From Bacteroidota bacterium (lineage in GTDB: Bacteria > Bacteroidota > Bacteroidia > UKL13-3), in contig CANJUD010000007.1 in NCBI GenBank assembly GCA_947477885.1, positions 62,001 to 126,000 on the forward strand: DNA of 64,000 nt. The letters are read 5' to 3'. The notes beneath the pieces were generated by a model. It was given only the letters and a program-made list of their open reading frames with translations, was not told the origin of the DNA and did not search any database. Below, one piece after another: positions 26,014 to 33,621 of this stretch. Position 1 is the first letter of the stretch, and every line of letters begins with the position of its first letter. Both the position numbers and the translations under genes were made by a program.

Positions 26014-26126
26014 GGGTATAATATGCTTGTATAACTTTCTTAGTCTAAATAAGGTTGCATCAAACTATAATTATTATAGTTATTCCAAAATGATTTTAAT
26101 TGATTATTAGCCAAAACCGCACACTA

Positions 26127-26363
26127 TTAATTAATGGCTATCACAGATTGAATTTCTGGAATGGCTCTGCGGATACCTTCTTCCAATCCTGCTTTCATGG
26201 TCATATTGCTCATATCGCAATTGCTGCAAGAGCCAATTAATCTAACTCTTACTACCATTTCTGGTGTTATATCAACAAGCTCTACATTGCCGCCATCTGC
26301 TATCAGATAAGGCCTCATGGCGTTCAGTGCTTCTTCAATTCGGGGTTTTAAATTCTCTTGCAT
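26127..26363 (-). CDS. Nfu-type iron-sulfur cluster carrier (NifU C-terminal domain)
   Basis: A 78-residue single-domain protein matching the NifU C-terminal/Nfu domain: EEALNAMRPYLIADGGNVELV at the N-terminus and the cluster-binding CxxC in GSCSNCDMSNMTMK near residue 50, ending in GIRRAIPEI. It would carry 4Fe-4S clusters to target enzymes in the cytoplasm. The gene lies between an Mrp-type Fe-S ATPase (37 bp upstream) and lipA (113 bp downstream), all on the same strand, so it probably supplies LipA among other clients. Confidence 0.92.
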   Translation of the reverse strand: MQENLKPRIEEALNAMRPYLIADGGNVELVDITPEMVVRVRLIGSCSNCDMSNMTMKAGLEEGIRRAIPEIQSVIAIN

Positions 26364-26400
26364 TTTGGGGATTCAAAATTACTGAATTTTAGCCATATTT

Positions 26401-27483
26401 TTATGCGGGGATTGCATTTTGCGATTTCATGCTATTTACAATTGAAACTTGTCTAGCTACCTGCCCCGCCATTTTATTAAATGCATTTGATAGTATATCA
26501 TTGTTCGATGCTACAATCGGCAAGCCTTCATCACCGCCTTTTCCCACTGGAATTGAAAGGGGAATTTGTCCGAGCAATTCTATTTCAAATTGCGTAGCTA
26601 GTTTTTGGCCACCCCCTTCGCCAAATATATAATACTTGTTTTCGGGTAACTCAGGCGGAGTAAACCACGACATGTTTTCTACCACGCCCAGTAAGGGAAC
26701 TTTTATCATCGGCATATTGAACATGGCTGCTGCTTTTTCTGCATCATCTAATGCTACTTGTTGAGGTGTTGTAACTAGAACAACTCCTGTTAAAGGAAAG
26801 TTTTGGCAGAGCGTTAATTGTATATCGCCAGTGCCTGGTGGAAGGTCGATGATTAGATAATCCAAGTCGCCCCAATCCACATCATTCATTAACTGACGAA
26901 GTGCCGACGAAATCATTGGGCCTCGCCACACGATGGCTTGTCCGGGTTCAACGATGAGTCCAACCGATATCGATTTAATTCCAAATTTATCAATCGGAAC
27001 CATCATATTTTTTCCGTTTACTTCACGCATTTCTAGCGGACTTTTATGCAAACCCAGCATGGTAGGAATAGATGGTCCATATATATCAGCATCGAGCAAT
27101 CCTGTTTTAGCACCAGTCTTTGCCAATGCCAATGCAAGGTTCACTGCGATAGTCGATTTGCCCACACCTCCTTTGCCGGAAGCAATCGCTATAATATTTT
27201 TTATTCCTTTCAATTCATGTCGCTCTTGTCCCGTAACACGACTCGTCATCTTGATTTCCAAATCTATATCCTTACTAATGAAATGGCGAACGGCTGTGGT
27301 ACAAGCATGTTGTATCATATCTTTCATGGGGCAGGCGGGTGTGGTAAGTTCCACCTCGAAATATATTTTACTGGGGCTAATATCAATTTTCTGCACCATG
27401 CCTAGCGTTACAATATCTTTTTTAAGATCGGGATCATCTACATTGCTCAGGGCTTGTAGCAATTGTTTTACTGTAATTTCCAT
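26401..27483 (-). CDS. Mrp/ApbC-type iron-sulfur cluster carrier ATPase
   Basis: A P-loop ATPase of the Mrp/NBP35 family that helps load or transfer Fe-S clusters, about 360 residues. The N-terminal DUF59/MIP18 domain (residues about 1-85) includes DPDLKKDIVTLGMV and CPMKDMI. The ATPase domain has the deviant Walker A IASGKGGVGKST near 100, GLLDADIYGPSIP near 128, and the DLPPGTGD switch near 212. The usual C-terminal CxxC of some members is not evident. ATG at 27483 (MEITVKQLL) is preferred over 27501 because it begins the conserved domain. Confidence 0.93.
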   Translation of the reverse strand: MEITVKQLLQALSNVDDPDLKKDIVTLGMVQKIDISPSKIYFEVELTTPACPMKDMIQHACTTAVRHFISKDIDLEIKMTSRVTGQERHELKGIKNIIAIASGKGGVGKSTIAVNLALALAKTGAKTGLLDADIYGPSIPTMLGLHKSPLEMREVNGKNMMVPIDKFGIKSISVGLIVEPGQAIVWRGPMISSALRQLMNDVDWGDLDYLIIDLPPGTGDIQLTLCQNFPLTGVVLVTTPQQVALDDAEKAAAMFNMPMIKVPLLGVVENMSWFTPPELPENKYYIFGEGGGQKLATQFEIELLGQIPLSIPVGKGGDEGLPIVASNNDILSNAFNKMAGQVARQVSIVNSMKSQNAIPA

Positions 27484-27512
27484 AATTGTTTGTTGCTGCA
27501 AAATTAGGTATT

Positions 27513-27583
27513 GTCAGTCTGAGTTTATCGAAGACTTTATCATTACTATTAATTTGTCGATGCTTCGATGAACTCAGCATGAC
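27513..27583. repeat. Palindromic intergenic repeat, CTGAGTTTATCGAAG type
   Basis: CTGAGTTTATCGAAG (27519-27533) pairs imperfectly with CTTCGATGAACTCAG (27563-27577). GTCAGTCT and CATGAC lie at the edges. It lies between the divergent mrp-like gene and the 108-residue gene and belongs to the family seen at 8079 and 46507. Confidence 0.65.
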
Positions 27584-27593
27584 AATTTTGAGT

Positions 27594-27601
27594 TATTTTT
27601 G
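27594..27601 (+). promoter_or_regulatory. Bacteroidota -7 box before the 108-residue gene
   Basis: TATTTTTG fits TAnnTTTG and ends 8 bases before the ATG at 27610, which predicts an mRNA with almost no leader. Confidence 0.4.
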
Positions 27602-27609
27602 CCAGCCCA

Positions 27610-27936
27610 ATGCTCAACTCAAAACAAATAAAAACCATACAATTCGTGATGATATTTTTTATCGTTAGCACGGTGATGTGTGTGGCTTATATTATATATT
27701 CTAACAACAAACAAGCAGAAGAAAATAACGATGCGGATTACTATTTCCAAATGAGCACCACTTTGAAAAAAGCCAACGATAGTTTAATCAATACCCAAAA
27801 AACAGACACTGGGAATATATATATTATACAAACAGATAGCTTGGCAAAATTAAAATATGATAATAATGTGTTGCCGGATAGTGTGCGAGATTTACTAGTA
27901 AGGGGGGGGGTAAAAAAATTGAAGCTTGCAGATTAA
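27610..27936 (+). CDS. Small membrane-anchored protein, 108 residues
   Basis: One hydrophobic segment at about residues 11-31 (FVMIFFIVSTVMCVAYIIY) after a basic start suggests an N-terminal anchor. The rest is hydrophilic with a DSL-rich, possibly coiled region. No family recognised. Near the 3' end the gene contains a run of nine G followed by T and seven A (27902-27918), encoding RGGVKKL. Gain of one G extends the frame by a few codons, and loss of one stops it at once. It has its own promoter box and no close partner gene. Confidence 0.6.
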   Translation: MLNSKQIKTIQFVMIFFIVSTVMCVAYIIYSNNKQAEENNDADYYFQMSTTLKKANDSLINTQKTDTGNIYIIQTDSLAKLKYDNNVLPDSVRDLLVRGGVKKLKLAD

Positions 27937-27991
27937 CCCGACATGATTCGTAAAAAAAATTGCAAATCCCGTAGTTTTGTCAAAATATAAA

Positions 27992-27999
27992 TACTTTTG
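27992..27999 (+). promoter_or_regulatory. Possible -7 box before the aminotransferase gene
   Basis: TACTTTTG fits TAnnTTTG 80 bases before the ATG at 28080. No convincing upstream -33 element was found at the usual spacing, so this is weak. Confidence 0.3.
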
Positions 28000-28079
28000 C
28001 CTTAAAATCAAAAGGCTAAAAACACAATCAGGCCACTCACTAAAAAATATGAACTTTCTAACATTTTTAAGATTGCACT

Positions 28080-29243
28080 ATGTTTTCAAATGAAGCCGTA
28101 AATTTAGCGTTACTGAAAGCACGAGCCTATAATTTGAGATGGGCAACGGTAAAAGATGGGGTTATTCCCTTGACAGCTGCCGACCCTGATTTTCCTTGTG
28201 CCCCAGAAATTTCAGAAGCAATTTGTTCATATTCAAAAGATCGGTATTTTTCCTATTCTCACCCTGAAGGACTTCCCGAATTTAAAGAAAGTATTGCCAA
28301 TTATTATATTCAAAAACGGGATGTTCCAGTATCGCCAGCCCACGCATTTCCTGTTGATAGTGCGGCATATGGTATTTATTTAACCTGTAAAGCTTTTTTA
28401 AAAAGCGGCGACGAAGCAATTATTTTCGATCCGGTTGATTTTCTCTTTAGATATTCGATTGAAACGGTGGGAGCAACTGCAATTTCTTTTTCGATTCCTC
28501 CAGGAAGTTTCAATATCGATTTTCTAGATTTAGAAAAGTTGATTACTAAAAACACGAAAATGATTTGTTTGTGTAATCCTTTAAATCCAACAGGAAAAGT
28601 GTTTTCAAAACAAGAATTATTGCGCTTGGGAACTATCGCTTGTAAATATAATTTGATAATTTTATCGGATGAAATCTGGAGTGATATTGTTTTTAAACCA
28701 AATGTTTTCACAAGCATAGCATCATTAAATTCAGATATAAGAAATAAAACCATTACAGTTACAGGATTTAGTAAGTCTTACGGATTGGCAGGCTTGCGCA
28801 TAGGAGCAGTTATAGCCCCCAACGATTCCTATTTTTCTAAACTAATGGATGCCTCTCTTCATCAATCTACCGTGCATGGTGCTAATATTTTATCTCAAAT
28901 AGCTGCAACAACAGCACTTACAAAATGCCAGTACTGGCTAGATGATTTTCTGGTGCATCTAACTAAAATGCGAGATATTACGGTAAAGGAATTAAACGCC
29001 ATTCCAAATTTCGAATGCATTGCACCACAGGGCTGCTATGTTGCTTTTACCAATATCAAAGCTACTCAAAAAACAAGTCAAGAAATCCAAGATATTTTGT
29101 TGAATAAGGCAAAAGTATTGGTTGTTCCGGGACTAAAGCAGTGGTTTGGCGATGGCGCGGAGGGCTATATCAGAATGAGTTTTGCAACATCTGAAGAAAT
29201 ATTGACAGATGCTTTATCAAGAATTAAAAAGGCAATGCTTTGA
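28080..29243 (+). CDS. PLP-dependent aminotransferase, class I/II fold
   Basis: A 387-residue fold-type I aminotransferase. Visible are PLTAADPDFPCAPEI near the start, NPLNPTGKVFS near 163, the PLP-facing Asp in LSDEIWSDIVF near 200, Schiff-base Lys in TGFSKSYGLAGLRIG near 231, and the carboxylate-binding Arg in GYIRMSFATS near 365. It resembles aspartate/aromatic aminotransferases and the MalY/PatB C-S lyases; the substrate cannot be read. Its stop overlaps the start of the flavoprotein-thioredoxin fusion gene, so the two are translated together. Codon texture (more ATT and fewer ATA/TATATA words) differs from the flanking genes, which fits recent acquisition. Confidence 0.88.
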   Translation: MFSNEAVNLALLKARAYNLRWATVKDGVIPLTAADPDFPCAPEISEAICSYSKDRYFSYSHPEGLPEFKESIANYYIQKRDVPVSPAHAFPVDSAAYGIYLTCKAFLKSGDEAIIFDPVDFLFRYSIETVGATAISFSIPPGSFNIDFLDLEKLITKNTKMICLCNPLNPTGKVFSKQELLRLGTIACKYNLIILSDEIWSDIVFKPNVFTSIASLNSDIRNKTITVTGFSKSYGLAGLRIGAVIAPNDSYFSKLMDASLHQSTVHGANILSQIAATTALTKCQYWLDDFLVHLTKMRDITVKELNAIPNFECIAPQGCYVAFTNIKATQKTSQEIQDILLNKAKVLVVPGLKQWFGDGAEGYIRMSFATSEEILTDALSRIKKAML

Positions 29244-31168
29244 AAGTTGTAATTATAGGTGGCGGTATAGCCGGACTTACAGCTGGAATACTGCTTAAAA
29301 ATAAAAAGTGGGAGGTTGTTATCAACGAAAAGGCGGATGGTATTTTTATCAGAGGTCACGCTTTTTTGATGAATGCTGATGGATTGCCAATTTTAAATGA
29401 ATTGTCCGATTCTTTGTCGATTGGATTGAATAAAAAGAAAATAAATATATTCAGTTTGAAGCGGCCTAGTGGGAACGAGTTAATTAAAATAAAATTGGAC
29501 TCATGGTATTGCATCAAACGTATTGATTTAATTTCTTTTTTGAACGAACATTTTCCAAAAGAATGTTTGAAACTAGGAAGAGAATTTTCTCATTTTATTT
29601 ATGAAAATAATAAAGCTATTGCGGCTGTTTTTAAAAATGGAGAAGTAGAATATGGCGATATTTTTATAGGTGCCGATGGAAGCAATTCAGCAGTGCGAAA
29701 GAATATCTTTGGAGAAACAGATTACTCACCTATTGAAGTTAAGGAAATTGTGGGTATTTCTAAAAAACAAATCTTAGCTATTGATGAGTTGACAATTTTT
29801 CATAAAATACAGCATGAAGAGAAAGGATTATCATTTGGATACATTCCTACATTCAATGATGAGTCGGTTTGGTTTATGCAATATGACGCTAAACTGGTTG
29901 AAAAAAACCAGGCAGATACGACAGATTTAAAGTCATTCTGCTACAAGACGCTTGAAAATTTTCCAAAAGAAGTTAAAGAGGTTTTAGATGCAAATAATTT
30001 TGAAAATACATATATATGGAACACAAGAGATTTTGATTTATTACCAACTTTCAATAGCAACAATGTGGTTTTAATAGGAGATGCAGCCCATTTAGCCTTG
30101 CCCTTTACTAGTGCGGGCACTACTAACGCCATTCTAGATGCAAAATGCTTGGTTGCTAGTTTAGATGAATCACAGGACTACCATGTAGCTTTTAAAAATT
30201 ACTACGATCGGAGGTCGGAAAGTATCGAAGAACACATAGAACTAGGAAGAGAAGTAAAAAAACTTTTTCTTTATCCTCAAAATTTTAGCGAACGGGATTT
30301 TTTATTGCCTTTGGTTTCTGAAACAAAAAATAATAAACAGCTGATAAATAAACCTTTAAAGGTCTTATATTTTACAGATCCTATTTGTTCAACATGTTGG
30401 TTAATTCAACCCATATTGCGAAAGCTTAAATTAGAATATGATGACTATTTAGATGTTGATTATAAAATGGGTGGTTTATTGCCTTCTTGGAAAGATTATA
30501 ATAGTGGGTTGATTAAAGAACCAACAGACGCGGCAAAACATTGGGAGGACATGAGTACTTTATACAAAACACCATTCGATGGCGATGTTTGGATTGAAGA
30601 CCCATTGGACTCCTCATACCCGCCATCCATTGCCTTTAAAGCAGCTCAACTGCAAAGTAAAGACAAAGCGGTTTTGTTTTTAAGGAGAATCAAAGAAATG
30701 GTTTTTTTAGAAAAAAAGAATATAACTAAAATGCAATTTATTGCAAATGCTGCGCTAAGCTGTGGGCTAGACTCTGCAGTTCTCCTTAAAGATATTCAAA
30801 CCAAAGCAATTGATCTCTTCAAAGAAGATTTAGAACTCGCCCAAGCTTATGAAATAACATCATTCCCCACCCTATTGTTTTCAAATGATTTAGACAAAAA
30901 AATAACGCTAAAAGGTATTCAGTCCTATGAAAAGTTTGAAGAAATTATTAAAGCGTTTATTCCGGGAGTTGTAAAAAAGAAAATTGAGATTGACCCCTTA
31001 TCTCTTTTTAAACTTTATAATATTATGACCGAACATGAGGTTTGTTTTTTTTATGATATAGATGCAGAAAAGGCTCAAAAATTACTGAGAGCTCTTTATA
31101 AACAGGGCGAAATAGAAAGGGCTGAAAGTAAGAATGGATTTTTTTGGAAACATACACCATCGCAGTAA
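29240..31168 (+). CDS. Fusion of FAD-dependent monooxygenase and DsbA/SpxH-like thioredoxin domain
   Basis: A single 642-residue frame with two parts. Residues 1 to about 365 form an FAD monooxygenase of the PHBH type: dinucleotide motif VIIGGGIAGLTAGI at the N-terminus, GADGSNSAVRK near 150 and the second FAD motif GDAAHLALPFTSAGTTNA near 280. From about 370 a DsbA-family domain begins with YFTDPICSTCW, with the active CxxC near 382-385, then GGLLPSW, DPLDSSYPPSIAFKA and the cis-proline-like SFPTLLFS; a short winged-helix-like tail (about 587-642) ends it. There is no ATG near the junction, so it is not two genes. The start is TTG at 29240, overlapping the aminotransferase stop. Substrate unknown. 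Confidence 0.87.
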   Translation: MKVVIIGGGIAGLTAGILLKNKKWEVVINEKADGIFIRGHAFLMNADGLPILNELSDSLSIGLNKKKINIFSLKRPSGNELIKIKLDSWYCIKRIDLISFLNEHFPKECLKLGREFSHFIYENNKAIAAVFKNGEVEYGDIFIGADGSNSAVRKNIFGETDYSPIEVKEIVGISKKQILAIDELTIFHKIQHEEKGLSFGYIPTFNDESVWFMQYDAKLVEKNQADTTDLKSFCYKTLENFPKEVKEVLDANNFENTYIWNTRDFDLLPTFNSNNVVLIGDAAHLALPFTSAGTTNAILDAKCLVASLDESQDYHVAFKNYYDRRSESIEEHIELGREVKKLFLYPQNFSERDFLLPLVSETKNNKQLINKPLKVLYFTDPICSTCWLIQPILRKLKLEYDDYLDVDYKMGGLLPSWKDYNSGLIKEPTDAAKHWEDMSTLYKTPFDGDVWIEDPLDSSYPPSIAFKAAQLQSKDKAVLFLRRIKEMVFLEKKNITKMQFIANAALSCGLDSAVLLKDIQTKAIDLFKEDLELAQAYEITSFPTLLFSNDLDKKITLKGIQSYEKFEEIIKAFIPGVVKKKIEIDPLSLFKLYNIMTEHEVCFFYDIDAEKAQKLLRALYKQGEIERAESKNGFFWKHTPSQ

Positions 31169-31475
31169 CTGCAGCTCTATAATTTTTTTTGCAAGCCAAA
31201 GCATTAAAATTGACCGTGGCTCTTTGATAGCCACCCGCGGCGTAGGAAATTGTGTCTTCGAATTAATTTAACCACACCAAAACATGGCTGCAAAAAAAGA
31301 GAAGCAATATACCTTACATTATATTGCAGATAAAAAATGGTAAAATTACAGAAGGCATATAGGAAAGACAAGGGGGAATATTAGGCGACAATGCTTCAAC
31401 TAAATTACTAAGTCGAACTGCTAACAAAGCAGAAAATACACACCCACTAAAGCCGTGTAATTTCTATGTAATATA
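31169..31475. other. Intergenic region, possible scar
   Basis: These 307 bases lie between the convergent fusion gene and CoA-transferase gene. A 17-codon frame (ATG at 31284, MAAKKEKQYTL) ends early at TAA and is probably chance or a gene remnant. No terminator with a clean T-run and no repeat-family member was found. It marks the right edge of the compositionally different aminotransferase unit. Confidence 0.4.
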
Positions 31476-32177
31476 CTAAATATCCCGCTGCCTCACCGTC
31501 CTTTGCTCAATCCGTTTCTCATAATTCACACCTTTAAAAATACGTTGTACAAATATTCCAGGTGTGTGAATTTGGTCGGGGTCTAACTCGCCAGCAGGCA
31601 CTAATTCTTCTACTTCGGCTATTGTTATTTTGCCCGCCATCGCCATCATCGGGTTAAAGTTGCGGGCCGTTTCTTTATAAATTAAATTGCCATGCGTGTC
31701 GCCTTTCCAAGCTTTTACAATCGCAAAGTCTGCTCGCAGCCACTGTTCCATCAAATGGGGTTTGCCTTCAAAATCTCTAATTTCTTTGCCATCGGCTACT
31801 TCGGTTCCAAAGCCAGCGGGCGTATAAAATGCAGGGATTCCAGCACCGCCCATCCAGCAGCGTGTTGCTAAGGTGCCTTGTGGTATCAATTCTACCTCTA
31901 GCTCTCCACTCAATAGTTGTCTTTCAAACTCAGCGTTCTCGCCTACATAACTGCTGATCATTTTTTTTACTTGTCGGGTTTGCAGCATTAACCCAATTCC
32001 AAAATCATCAACGCCCGCATTATTACTTATACAAGTCAGATTTTTTACGCCCAACTTTACCAAGGCTGCGATGCAGTTTTCAGGAATACCGCAAAGCCCA
32101 AAACCACCTAGCATAATTGTAGCACCGTCTTGTATATCTTTCACGCCGTCCTCGGCGTTAGTTATAACTTTATTCAT
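31476..32177 (-). CDS. scoA: 3-oxoacid CoA-transferase subunit A
   Basis: Alpha subunit of succinyl-CoA:3-oxoacid CoA-transferase, which activates acetoacetate to acetoacetyl-CoA. The 233-residue protein starts MNKVITNAEDGVKDI, then has the family signature GGFGLCGIPENCI near 25, SNNAGVDDFGIG near 50, and QGTLATRCWMGGAGIPAFYTP near 110. The frame is open 81 bp further upstream, but that part lies in a repeat and lacks conservation, so ATG at 32177 is used. The beta subunit, which carries the catalytic glutamate, is not adjacent on either side, which is unusual since the pair is normally one operon. Confidence 0.9.
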   Translation of the reverse strand: MNKVITNAEDGVKDIQDGATIMLGGFGLCGIPENCIAALVKLGVKNLTCISNNAGVDDFGIGLMLQTRQVKKMISSYVGENAEFERQLLSGELEVELIPQGTLATRCWMGGAGIPAFYTPAGFGTEVADGKEIRDFEGKPHLMEQWLRADFAIVKAWKGDTHGNLIYKETARNFNPMMAMAGKITIAEVEELVPAGELDPDQIHTPGIFVQRIFKGVNYEKRIEQRTVRQRDI

Positions 32178-32187
32178 GGCACAAATA

Positions 32188-32354
32188 TAAGGGGTAAGGA
32201 ATAAGGAGCAAGGAATAAGGGCCGCACGGCAGCAAGGCTCAGCCCCCTTATCTTTCACCTTTTGGAATATATTATAAATGATATACTAGTAATCAATAAA
32301 ATGAGGAGTAAGGAATTTAGGCGTTAGCTCCTTACCCCTTATTCCTTACCCCTT
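32188..32354. repeat. Inverted repeat of GGGGTAAGGAATAAGG units
   Basis: TAAGGGGTAAGGAATAAGG-type units at 32188-32220 face their complements CCTTACCCCTTATTCCTTACCCCTT at 32330-32354, across about 110 bases. It fills the gap between divergent scoA and nrnA and could form a large cruciform or a two-sided hairpin over their promoters. Confidence 0.55.
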
Positions 32355-32360
32355 CGTACT

Positions 32361-32368
32361 TATCTTTG
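32361..32368 (+). promoter_or_regulatory. Bacteroidota -7 box before nrnA
   Basis: TATCTTTG fits TAnnTTTG and ends 4 bases before the GTG at 32373, so the mRNA should be essentially leaderless. Confidence 0.5.
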
Positions 32369-32372
32369 CCCC

Positions 32373-33386
32373 GTGAAACCTATTATAGAATTAAAAGATA
32401 TACTTACCCCCGATAAGAAAATTCTCATCACCACCCACCACAAGCCCGACGCTGATGCTTTGGGTTCGTCATTGGGGTTATATAATTACCTCAAACAAAA
32501 AAACTTTGATCATGTAGTAGTGGTAACACCAACCGACTATGGCGCATTCCTTAACTGGATGCCGGGCAATGATTCTGTAATTATATATGAACAAAAAACG
32601 GAACTTTCAAAGTCATATATTGCAGATGCGGATATTATATTTTGTTTGGATTTTAATGCCCTAAAACGCATCAATGATATGGGGCATGACGTAGCTGCTA
32701 GCAAAGCAATAAAGGTGATGATAGACCACCACCTACAGCCCGAACCTTTCGACGATTACCGTCTGCACGACACTAAGGCATGCAGCACCTGCGAATTGAT
32801 ATATACATTTATTAATACCATGGGCGACGATGCCTTAATGAATAAGGATATTGCCGAATGTTTATATGCAGGCATACTTACAGATACAGGAAATTTTAGA
32901 CATGATACGACTACAGGGAACACGCATAGAATTGTTGCAAGACTATTAGATTGCGGCGTAAAAAGCGACCAAGTGCAAAGTCATATATATGATAACTTTA
33001 CTTTGCGAAGAACACAGTTAATTGGGTATACACTTGCTCATAAATTAGAATATATTCCAGAACTTAATACATCATTAATGGCATTGGACAGAAATGAAAT
33101 AAAACATTATGGAGTTTTAACAGGCGATACTGAAGGACTAGTAAACTGGGGACTAACCATTACAGGTGTAAAACTAGCGGTACTAATTATTGATAGAAAA
33201 GTGAAAGTAAAAATGTCTTTCCGCGGGAAAGGCGATTTCCCCTGTAACGAATTTGCCCGCAAATATTTTAATGGCGGTGGCCACTTCAATGCCGCCGGTG
33301 GCGAAAGCGATGAGCCTATAGAAGTGGTTATCGAAAAGCTTAAAGAACATTTGAAAGAATATACAGATATTTTGAAAACAAAGTAG
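32373..33386 (+). CDS. nrnA: DHH-family oligoribonuclease/PAP phosphatase, NrnA type
   Basis: Cytoplasmic DHH/DHHA1 phosphoesterase that degrades nano-RNA and probably 3'-phosphoadenosine 5'-phosphate. The 337-residue protein has the metal-binding motifs HHKPDADALGSSLG near 22, CLDFNAL near 91, DHHLQPEPF (DHH) near 117 and LTDTGNFRHDTT near 170, plus the DHHA1 substrate motif GGGHFNAAGGES near 305. The start is GTG at 32373 (VKPIIELKDIL), directly behind a promoter box. Length and motif order match Bacteroidota NrnA-like proteins. Divergent from scoA. Confidence 0.9.
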   Translation: MKPIIELKDILTPDKKILITTHHKPDADALGSSLGLYNYLKQKNFDHVVVVTPTDYGAFLNWMPGNDSVIIYEQKTELSKSYIADADIIFCLDFNALKRINDMGHDVAASKAIKVMIDHHLQPEPFDDYRLHDTKACSTCELIYTFINTMGDDALMNKDIAECLYAGILTDTGNFRHDTTTGNTHRIVARLLDCGVKSDQVQSHIYDNFTLRRTQLIGYTLAHKLEYIPELNTSLMALDRNEIKHYGVLTGDTEGLVNWGLTITGVKLAVLIIDRKVKVKMSFRGKGDFPCNEFARKYFNGGGHFNAAGGESDEPIEVVIEKLKEHLKEYTDILKTK

Positions 33387-33395
33387 GTAAAAAAA

Positions 33396-33457
33396 ATCCC
33401 GAAGGGATGGTATTATTCTCACATTAAAAGAATTACTAGCTTTAACCCCGAAGGGGT
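33396..33457. repeat. Two CCCGAAGGG mini-palindromes
   Basis: ATCCCGAAGGGAT (33396-33408) and ACCCCGAAGGGGT (33445-33457) are perfect 5-bp stems on a GAA loop, 36 bp apart, each followed by TGnnA. They lie 9 and 58 bases behind the nrnA stop and form short GAA-capped hairpins in its transcript. Confidence 0.6.
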
Positions 33458-33609
33458 GACACTATTTAACCGACGAACTTACTCACAAAGAATCCCGCAC
33501 ATATCCACTTCTTTTTCCAAAGCCTTAAGTATTATATACTTTTATAATTGACATTTGGATATATAATTTCCCGTCAAATCAAACCATCATATAATTTCTA
33601 AAACCAATA

Positions 33610-33617
33610 TATCTTTG
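33610..33617 (+). promoter_or_regulatory. Bacteroidota -7 box before mutL
   Basis: TATCTTTG fits TAnnTTTG; only CCCA separates it from the mutL ATG at 33622, so transcription should begin at or beside the start codon. Confidence 0.5.
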
Positions 33618-33621
33618 CCCA

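Noticed and set aside
26933-27571. A 212-codon frame opposite the Mrp-type ATPase gene
   Set aside because: It mirrors a well-conserved coding sequence and has no motif; antisense by chance.
31284-31337. A 17-codon gene MAAKKEKQYTL
   Set aside because: Too short, no neighbour coupling and no recognisable family; noted only as a possible remnant.
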